Positions 57,001 to 64,000 of a stretch of DNA of 64,000 nt are shown here, piece after piece. Below the pieces are notes generated by a model, which saw nothing but the letters and a program-made list of their open reading frames with translations, was not told where the DNA came from and ran no database searches. Made by a program: the position numbers and the translations under genes. This stretch comes from Rhynchopus sp. YZ270_cl-10 (lineage: Eukaryota > Euglenozoa > Diplonemea > Diplonemida > Diplonemidae). Location of the stretch: assembly GCA_964035575.1 (NCBI GenBank), contig OZ037856.1, forward strand, positions 1,178,001 to 1,242,000, in the 5' to 3' direction. Every line of letters starts with the position of its first letter. The first letter of the stretch is position 1.

Positions 57001-60000
57001 TCTGACGAGGAGAGGCGCCGTTTTGCCACCGCAGCGTCGTCGATCCAGCGTTGCTTCCGTTGCTTCGCAGCGAAGCGTCTCAGAAGACGTCTTGCCATCG
57101 AGGCTGTGGCACGCACCCTGCTTCACAGAATCGGGCGTGGTCATATTCACCGTGCAAGGACCTTTGCTATTCAGCGTACCCAGCATCGTGCGGTGGCATG
57201 TCTAACCCGCATTGCGCGTGGGGGTCGTGCCCGCCACGTCCTCTACCTCCAGCACCCCACGGAAACCCTGCAGCGTCTCGGGCGTGGCATGCTTAGCAGA
57301 GGCGACCTCCTCTTCTCCAGCAGCGCACCGCTCCTGCAAAGGCTTGGCAGGGGGCTCCTTGGGCGGGATCTTACCCGGCAGTACAGAGGGGCGCGTCTCA
57401 TCAAACGGGTGTTCCGTGGGTACATGGCACGGCTGTACTTCAAAGATACGCACGGTTGTGCGTCGTTGACGTGTGGGGTGGGGGATGCGGTGTCGGTGGA
57501 TTCGCTGTCGTTTGGGGGTGTGTCGAACTCACAGTTGGCAGCGTTGGTGCAGCAGGCGGAGGTGGGCAGGCGGGCCTTGAGGCGATGCTCAAGGACACTG
57601 CAGTGTGTCGGGCGTGCTCATGTGGGGCGCGTGCAGTTCGGCGCTGAGTACCACCAAGCCAAGACCGCGCTGCTTGCGCTCCAACGTCTGGGACGTGCCG
57701 CGTTCGTGCGCTGGTGTGTGCGGGAGGACATCCGCGAAGAGGCCAGCCTCCTCATCATCAAGCACCTCACCCACGCGACGCTCACGTCCAAGCTGCACCA
57801 GATAACGGCTCTCTACAAAGACATGCACAAACAGCGCAAAGGGAAATGGGTTGTCCAGCGGGTCGGTCGTGCCTATAAGGAACGGTCGGATCTGCTGAAG
57901 TTCAAGACGTCTGTCGGTGCTGTACAACGTGTGGGGCGTGCCTGTGTCAGCCGTGCGTGCAGTGGCGCAGACTACTACAGAGAGCTCAACGCGGCTGCCT
58001 GTGTGCAGCGTGTCGGGCGTGGTGGTATTGCACGGTTCCACCTGCGGCAGAACCACGCTGCCTGTATGATACAACGTGCCTGGCGCTGCTACGATGCAGT
58101 TGGCAATGTTGCTGCACGCCGCCACCTGCTTCGTGTGTCAAAGCTCATCACCCGTGTCTTTGCCGCATACAAAGGGCGCTATGTACTGCTGACACGCAGC
58201 CAGCGGAGCGCCAAGGTGCTGCAGATGGTGGGTCGCGGGCTCTCTGCTCGCTTCCAGCTCAGATGTGCGAAGCGTGCTGCAGACCAGCAAAAGGCGATCG
58301 ACATCTTGAGGTCGACGGACACCCGGGTGTGCGATGTGTTCTACTCGCAGTGGAGGCGGTGGATGGAGATGACAGTGCAGAAGCGTCTCTCGCAGGTGGC
58401 GCAGCACAACCAGGCCTTCCGCCTGCTGCTGCTTACGGACAACAGAACCAGAAAGGCGAAACTCTCTACATTTGCGGCCTTTGTCGAATACTCGAAAGCA
58501 GCACGTTTTGTGCAGCGCATTGGGCGGGCCGTTCCACACAGAGACATCCTGTACCACAACCATGTGGCGGCGGAAGACGCGACGGCCGTTCTCCAAAGGG
58601 TTGCCTTGGGACACAGCGGCAGAAACAAGGCGTTATTGGTACACACAAGCTCCGTATCGTCTGTCGCCATTGCAAGTCTGGCGCTCATCACCGCACGCCG
58701 TGTCCAAGCTGGAACCAACGCATGCATCCAACTCCTCGAGCTCACCGCTTCCTCCCTCATGCGCTATGCCCTTAAGAAGCTTGCGGCGTACCGACTCGTG
58801 TCCTTAGAGAGGAAGCGGCAGGTGGAGATGTCACAGTCACTCTTCGAACGCACCACAACCATGAAGTGTGCAGAGTGCTACCGGAAGCTTACTATGCACA
58901 TGGCGACACGGAAGGTATGTCACCCACATATTCTGCACCACAAATTTCAACACCAATCTACAGGCCGCACGCCAGAAGCGAGCAGACGACATCACAAAGG
59001 GCGGCACCCTTCTCATCAAAAGCCACACCACCCATATGCGTCTGAGGTACACGCTGCTGCAGCAGTGGCCTTTCAAACAGCTTATGGTACGGCTGTACAG
59101 CATTCGCGTTATATCCATTGTGGCGTGTGTAGCTGTGGTCGAGGTGCACGAGGTGATGCGGGAGCAGTGCATCAACACTGCAGTGGTCGTTGCTGCGACA
59201 GCTTCAGCGTGCGCTGCGGGGAGGGCTGCGGAGGAACGGCTCCTTGAGGAAGAGGAGGACAGACGCGACCGTGAGGTCATGAAGCGACGCAAATCGATGT
59301 ACCGCCGGAAGGACGTTCTCCTCACAATAACCATCAAAACGCACCTCAAACTCCGCTTTGAGACCTTCCGCGGCTTCCTCAAAATGAAGGAAATCTTCCG
59401 TGCATCTGACGCAGCCTTTGAACAGAACGAAGCTGCACTCAGCGAGGCTGCACGCAACGGCGCCACTATGGAACGTCGTGCCACCGCGTCATGGCTGCCT
59501 CCACTTTCTAAGGACGCAGCACCATCTTTAAAACAAACGCATTCGATTCGTCTGCTGTCACAACCAGGGATGAGCAGTTTTTCACGCGAAAAGCCGGCAC
59601 TAACCTGCCTCTCTCCGGTTACCAAGCCGGGGCGGAGTTTGAATGAGAAGCTGGCGTCGTTGGAGATTCGTGAGAACAAATTGAGGATGGGGATGCGGAT
59701 GCTGGAGACGACGGAGTGGCAGTCGCTGTTTGAGGATGCCGAGGACGATCGGAGGCTGGCGGGGGCAAACGGCTCGGAAGATCTCCAGAAGCTGCTTGCA
59801 AGCAAACGCACGCTGCAGGCATGGGACTCAGAAACGTCGCAGGCACCGTCCAATGCTATGCTCCTCGCCCTCGAGCAAGCCGAACACCGCGACCGCTCCA
59901 CGATCATCCACGAAGAAGGCGATGCAGTGGCGAATATGACAGCCCCCTTCGCCTGCCGCCCCCCAGACACCAGGGCACCCCTCGAAGCAGGACGCCGTCC

Positions 60001-60052
60001 GTCAAAGAAACAGCTTGCACCTCTCCACCCCGCTGTGCCTGCAGCAACTTAG
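54025..60052 (+). CDS. Multi-IQ calmodulin-binding protein (1992 aa, two exons)
   Basis: Exons 54025-58914 and 58964-60052; the 49-nt intron has donor GTATGT and acceptor CTACAG, phase 0, joining ...HMATRK to AARQKRADD. Residues 1-110 are Lys/Ser-rich. A single IQ-like motif occurs near 390 (KVQRCWKCRSARKEI). From about 670 to 1530 there is a dense array of roughly 28 more, e.g. RIQNIGRGCISRRKI, TLQRLGRGMLSRGDL, CVQRVGRGGIARFHL. Many share the unusual form (L/V)QR(L/V)GRG, with Gly in place of the second hydrophobic pair, so the array probably grew by duplication. The C-terminal exon is helical and charged. IQ motifs bind calmodulin or related EF-hand light chains; long arrays occur in ASPM-like and flagellar proteins, but no ASPM CH domains are visible here. 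Spacing between motifs is irregular (about 23-45 residues). Confidence 0.86.
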
Positions 60053-60805
60053 AAAATCCTTTTAGGTTCATCTTAACATCGGGCAATGATGTAAAGTGTG
60101 TTATTTTTTGGCCAGTTTTGTACAAAAAAAAGGGGGGTTTTTTTTTTTGCGTCCTCGTAGCCCTTAACAGAGCAGAGGAGTGCAGAAAGTTTTGTGTTTT
60201 TTTTATATTGTGCCTTAGCTCTTTCGTGTTAGGGGACAAAATGTGGTTTTATAGTCCCACGCAGTCCTGCGTGGAGGCACATCTTTTTTCCTTTTTTCTC
60301 TAGTTTTCTTTTTCCTTTATGGTATTATCGTGAATGATTCTTAGAGAAGATTTGCCATATTTTCCCAGTTGGAGTGTCATCTCCTATTCAGAGGAAAGGG
60401 GTGACTTTGTTAGAGTCTGGAGGGGGGGTTTTTTTTGTGTTTTTTTGTTCTCTCCGCACACACACCTCTGTTCTTCAGGCGTTTCCGCCCAAGAAAGTAG
60501 AGTGTTGTCGCTTGCGGTGTTCTTGGCATAATAGCAGGCGCGAACGATGTCCTGCTGTCTAGGACCCCATGTGCCTCTTGTGGTGGTGGAAGGGATTGTT
60601 GTTGTTGTTGTTTGCTTTTTTTAGGTTCTTTTTCTCTTCATTGTGGCTTTTGATTGGCTTGCCCCCTTCACAGGATGGTTCATTGGTGGTAGCACTCCCT
60701 GATTGTCTTTTTTTTGGTCTGTCATACACCTCACCAGCCACCACCACTGCTCACAAAACAGAGTTTTATTCTTTCAAGTTTTCCATCACATACACGAACA
60801 TCATC
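60053..60805. other. Intergenic region, no gene seen
   Basis: Homopolymer-rich sequence; a small inverted repeat, CCCACGCAGTCCTGCGTGGA, is near 60257. The nucleolar gene's acceptor-like GCTCACAAAACAG ends at 60761, 44 nt before its ATG. Confidence 0.5.
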
Positions 60806-62096
60806 ATGACTCTTAACGCCTACGTGTACAAGGTATGTCCTACCCCTCGTTTTCCCCGCACCTGGCCAAACACACCACACAACAGTACGTCAAGGCCCAC
60901 GCCGGTGACTCTGCTGCCAAGAAGGTTGCCGCCGCGTTCAGCGGAGTGGAGAAGGTATGTTGCGGGCAGTTCTGCTTTGTTGTTCTCCCTTCCCCGTCTA
61001 TCCACCTCCACCACCACCACAGGAGGCCTCCGCCCTGACCAACTCCCTTGAGGACATCGCCAAGGTGGCCGCCGCCAAGGACGACTCCTCCTCGGACTCT
61101 TCCTCCTCCTCCTCGTCCTCGAGCGCCAAGCCTGCCGCCACCAACGGCAAGGCCGCCGCCAAGGACGACTCCTCCTCGGACTCCTCCTCCTCCGACTCCG
61201 AGTCGGAGAAGCCCGTCGCCAAGAAGGAGGCCGCCAAGGATGACTCTTCCTCGGACTCCTCCTCCTCGGACTCGTCGGACGACAAGCCCGCCAAGAAGGA
61301 CGACTCCTCCTCGGACTCCAACAAGGGACAGAAGCGTAAGCGTGACGAGCCTGCCGCTGAGGAGGAGGAGCCCGCCTGGAAGGCACCCCGTGAGAACTCT
61401 GGCAAGAAGGGCAAGGGTAAGAAGGGAGACAAGGGAGGAAAGAAGGGAGGCAAGAAGGGTGACAAGGGAGGTGACCGCCCGTGGCTGTCGGATGAGGAGT
61501 TCTACGCACAGAAGAAGCGTCAGGAGATCTTCGTGAGCGTATGTTAACCGCCCCGTTTACCCCCTTTTCCGTCGCTTCAACATTGTCACCCAAACACCAC
61601 GAACAGGGAGTGCCGGAGGACTGCAACGACGACGACGTGAAGGCCGCCCTCGGTGACTACTGGGTGAGCAAGATCAAGTGGCTCACCAAGGACGGATGGT
61701 CTGGCAAGGGTTTCATCCAGCTCGACTCCCAGGAGAACGCTGAGAAGGTTGCGGGAGAGGTATGCCCACGTCTCCTTTTGCTATTTTTTTTTTTTGTTCT
61801 GCTGCCAAGTTTTTTTACCCCTACACTGCCTACCACCACAGGGATTCAAGGTGAAGGGTAACGACATCTACGCCGAGTGGTGTGGAGCACACGAATCTGC
61901 TGCCCCCGCCGGAGACAAGGGAGGAAAGAAGGGAGACAAGGGTGGAAAGAAGGGAAAGAAGGGTGACAAGGGAGGAAAGAAGGGAGGCAAGAAGGGTGAC
62001 AAGGGAGGAAAGAAGGGACCCCCCAGCACCAACCAGGCTGGATACGACGCAACTGCCGTCGGCGGAAGCAAGGAAACCTTCTCCGACTCGGACTAA
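60806..62096 (+). CDS. Nucleolin-like protein: acidic Ser tracts, GDKGGKK repeats, one RRM (339 aa, five exons)
   Basis: Exons 60806-60832, 60886-60954, 61023-61538, 61607-61759 and 61842-62096; all four introns are phase 0, 53-82 nt, donors GTATGT/C, acceptors CAG. Residues 1-32 form a short helical N-terminus (MTLNAYVYK|YVKAHAGDSA). 33-150 alternate Ser/Asp tracts (KDDSSSDSSSS) with Lys/Ala-rich spacers, the pattern of SRP40/Nopp140/nucleolin casein-kinase-2 substrates. KGQKRKRDE is a nuclear signal. A basic Gly/Lys repeat (GDKGGKKG) follows. About 200-275 is an RRM assembled across three exons: IFVSGVPEDCNDDDVKAAL, GKGFIQLDSQENAEKVA, GNDIYAEW. A second GDKGGKK array and an SDSD end close the protein. 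Role inferred: rRNA processing or ribosome assembly in the nucleolus. Confidence 0.9.
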
Positions 62097-62724
62097 GCAC
62101 ATTCAGTGTACCCTTCCCACTCCCCTTTCCTTTTGACTTTCCCCACTCATCACCCCTTCACACGATTTCTAACCGTCAAAATCAACCCGTGTGAAAACCA
62201 AGAGAGGATCCGTTTCAGGACTTTCGTCGGTTTCTTGAGCTTTTTATCATCTTGTTTATTTTACGTTTCTCAAAAAAGGGGTTACGTTGACCCCATCAAT
62301 CCCCATTCTCTACAATCAAATACGGGTAACATCATCTGCCCAGAAAAAAAATTACCTGTTCACGGGGGACCCCGTCTTGTAACATGGATAAACCCTAGTG
62401 TCATGACGTCTCTCTATTTTTTCTTCTTTTTTTAGTGCTGTTCTCTCGTTCTATCTCTTTTTCTCTTTTATTTTTGCACATTTCGACATGCCTAGAACGT
62501 GGTGGAGTAGGCATTTACAAAAATAAGTCAATTGAATCCAGCAGTTGCTGGTGGGGTGGGAGGGATCTGTGCAGAACAAAGGAAAAAATGAATGCAGGAA
62601 TATCATGAATCCCCTATCAAAAAAAACAGCAACAAAAACGGTTGAGTGGCCTCCACTCACCACACCTACACGATCTAACCCTCACAATCAACCCGTGTGA
62701 AAACCATTAATCTTGTACAATCAA
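62097..62724. other. 3' region of the nucleolin-like gene and spacer with a direct repeat
   Basis: A block of about 38 bp ending AATCAACCCGTGTGAAAACC occurs at 62164-62202 and again at 62669-62706. The first copy can form a hairpin with arms TTCACACG and CGTGTGAA. No gene seen between them. Confidence 0.55.
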
Positions 62725-62764
62725 AACCAACGATTTCTAAAGCTACAGTTTCTGTACTTCATTG
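62725..62764 (+). other. Relic spliced-leader exon in genomic DNA
   Basis: The 40-nt block opens AACCAACGATTTCTAAA, continues GCTACAGTTTCTGTACTT and ends CATTG. From memory this is the diplonemid spliced leader with about three differences, and its 3' half is also close to the trypanosome leader (ACAGTTTCTGTACT). The base after TTG is A, not the GT donor every SL RNA gene needs, and no SL intron follows. It is therefore not an SL RNA gene but the mark of a trans-spliced mRNA copied back into the genome. Confidence 0.82.
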
Positions 62765-63370
62765 ATCAAGGTGTGTGCGTTTCACCACAAAGTTCACACA
62801 ACCTCCCGAACTATGAAGCAGTGTGCACACCGACCCAAGAAGAAGGAAGGAAAACAACAACATGGCGAAAAAGCAAAGCAACTCGGCATGTTTGGTAAGC
62901 ATTTGTGAATCCCGACAAGGCAGGGGACGTGCCGACGCTGGTGTGGATGGGTCTTGGGCCAGGACCGGGAGGGGACGTCTGTGGCGCTGACGGCTGCGGT
63001 AGAGGAGAAGGAGTGTGTGTCGCTGTTCGGGGGCACTGTGGTGGAGGGCCAGGGGTCAGGAGTGGTGTTCAACGGGTGATTGAGATCACCGCAGACAACG
63101 CGCGGAGGGTGCCGGGGCGGGGGAGGCGACATCGCACACGTTCATGGCGTCGCTGCTGTACAACAAGTCTGCGCGTACTGCGGGGGGATGTGCGGCACGC
63201 TGTGACTGGGCAGCGGGGACACTGCAGATGGACGGGTTGGACTGGCTGCGTCGTTTGAGACTGGTGTGGTGTCTGCGTCTGGGTCTGGGAAAGGCACCTG
63301 TTTGGGTCGTCGAACGTGCGGGTGGCGTTTGCGAGGGGAGCTGCAGGCAGCAGAGGTGTGCACTACGGTC
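62765..63370 (+). pseudogene. Probable decayed retrocopy of a trans-spliced mRNA
   Basis: Directly after the leader comes ATCAAGGTGTGTGCG and a short leader-like region, then ATG at about 62811 (KQCAHRPKKKEGKQQ) and another at 62862. From about 62900 the DNA becomes GC-rich and protein-like, but the plausible peptide moves between frames: DVPTLVWMGLGPG in one, then VALTAAVEEKECVSLFGG and GQGSGVVFNG, later VAAVQQVCAYCGGM in another. Frame changes and stops without usable GTATG donors point to a dead copy. The parent family is not recognised. The right edge is uncertain. Confidence 0.45.
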
Positions 63371-64000
63371 ATGACGGGATAGGCAGTGTAACTTGTGTAC
63401 GTGAATAGCCGCAACAAGGCGTCGTGGGGGAACGGTTCCGGGGACGGGTAACCTGGCGCTTGCGACGGCTAAACTGAAAGAAGGGACCGGGTGATATAAT
63501 TGTGATCACGGGCGAGTCTTTGAGAAGGAATACTGGTCCATGAGCGACTGACAGAAAGGGGGTTGGGTGATAGACTTGGAGGCTTTGTGATATCGGGTGT
63601 GTGTGGTGGTGGGCTTCTGGCATCTTCATGCTACTTTGGATCGTGAGTGCCTTGAACATTGTCTCCGAGGTGGGGTAGAACGGGTTGGTTTTCTTCTTGT
63701 GTTGGGTGGTGATACCTTGGCTGTGAGGCCTGTACATGGTCTCCGAGGCAGTGAGGTAGAACGGTTTTCTTTTTTGGGTTTTGTGTCACCCTGGGCCGCG
63801 AGTGCCTTTTGTATTGTGCAGTTGATCCGTGAGAGATTGAAACAAGGAAAAGAACGGATGCACCGAAAGATCAGCGGAGTTTGCTTGTGTAATGTGTTCC
63901 TGACAGTGCCGAAAAATCGGCAGGGACCAGAAACTCGGTCGTGCATGCCGAAGGGTAAAGCCCGCGTTGGTGGGGTAGTCGATCCGTGAACGGTCGAAAA
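63371..64000. other. Window end, nothing recognised
   Basis: Moderately GC-rich, with a loose duplication (GTCTCCGAGGTGGGGTAGAA at about 63661 and GTCTCCGAGGCAGTGAGGTA at about 63740). No credible frame or RNA gene; it may belong to the retrocopy or to an upstream region of a gene beyond the window. Confidence 0.35.

Noticed and set aside
58837-59970. 377-aa antisense frame under the IQ gene
   Set aside because: It covers an exon whose sense frame continues across a good intron; composition is Ser/Arg-rich shadow.
62725-62900. A functional spliced-leader RNA gene
   Set aside because: The leader is followed by ATCAAG, with no GT donor; no short snRNA-like intron with an Sm site follows, and there is no tandem array.
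63063-63230. Tiny 19-27 nt introns linking frames in the GC-rich end region
   Set aside because: All other introns are 44 nt or longer with GTATG donors; decay of a retrocopy explains the frame changes more simply.

Overview
The window is nuclear DNA of a protist. It has spliceosomal introns, long cytoskeletal and flagellar-type proteins, and very AT-rich, homopolymer-rich spacers. The best clue to lineage is at 62725-62764: a 40-nt block that, compared from memory, is almost the diplonemid (Euglenozoa) spliced-leader exon, including the conserved core GCTACAGTTTCTGTACTT and a final TTG. Three other features fit a euglenozoan with trans-splicing. All ten recognised genes lie on the + strand. 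Each gene whose start is visible has a CAG or TAG acceptor 4-73 nt upstream of its ATG. All ten proposed cis-introns begin GTATGT or GTATGC. I infer a diplonemid-like organism; this was not checked against a database.

Layout. 1-6487 is gene-dense: the end of a PH-domain protein, a single-CGHC disulfide isomerase, an ankyrin protein built from a three-ankyrin higher-order repeat, and a poly-Q protein with two RRMs. 6488-36654 is a 30-kb block with no intact host gene. It is filled with decayed DNA transposons, inverted-repeat elements and short dispersed repeats, several nested in one another. 36655-62096 is gene-rich again: an unrecognised 199-aa protein, a CH-domain coiled-coil protein, an EI24-like membrane protein with a long intron, a 2324-aa receptor-like protein (21 TSP1 repeats, a REJ-like region, one membrane span), a 1992-aa protein with about 29 IQ-like motifs, and a five-exon nucleolar RRM protein. 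62097-64000 holds the relic spliced leader and what looks like a decayed retrocopy of an mRNA.

Mobile DNA. Elements with target duplications readable on both sides include hAT-like elements at 10551-11487 (CCCAAAAT), 16530-17144 (TGCGTGTG), 29567-30390 (C8) and 33614-34346 (GTGGAAGT). Another hAT-like element at 28778-29435 has an imperfect 7-8 bp duplication. There are TA-flanked elements starting CTGGG at 15334-15907, 22593-23832 and 33529-34685, and a Tourist-like MITE with TTA duplications at 42000-42314. The clearest nest is a hAT element (with a recognisable C-terminal transposase remnant) inside a TA-flanked element, itself inside a 28S rRNA fragment at 33511-34866. A second nest is a long palindromic element at 27700-29556 whose right arm carries a hAT insertion.

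How the genes fit together. There is no operon-like functional grouping. The CH, IQ and TSP1/REJ proteins suggest cytoskeleton, flagellum and cell surface; the EI24-like and PDI-like proteins belong to the ER; the RRM proteins to RNA handling. Shared orientation and upstream acceptors suggest co-directional transcription with trans-splicing rather than shared function.
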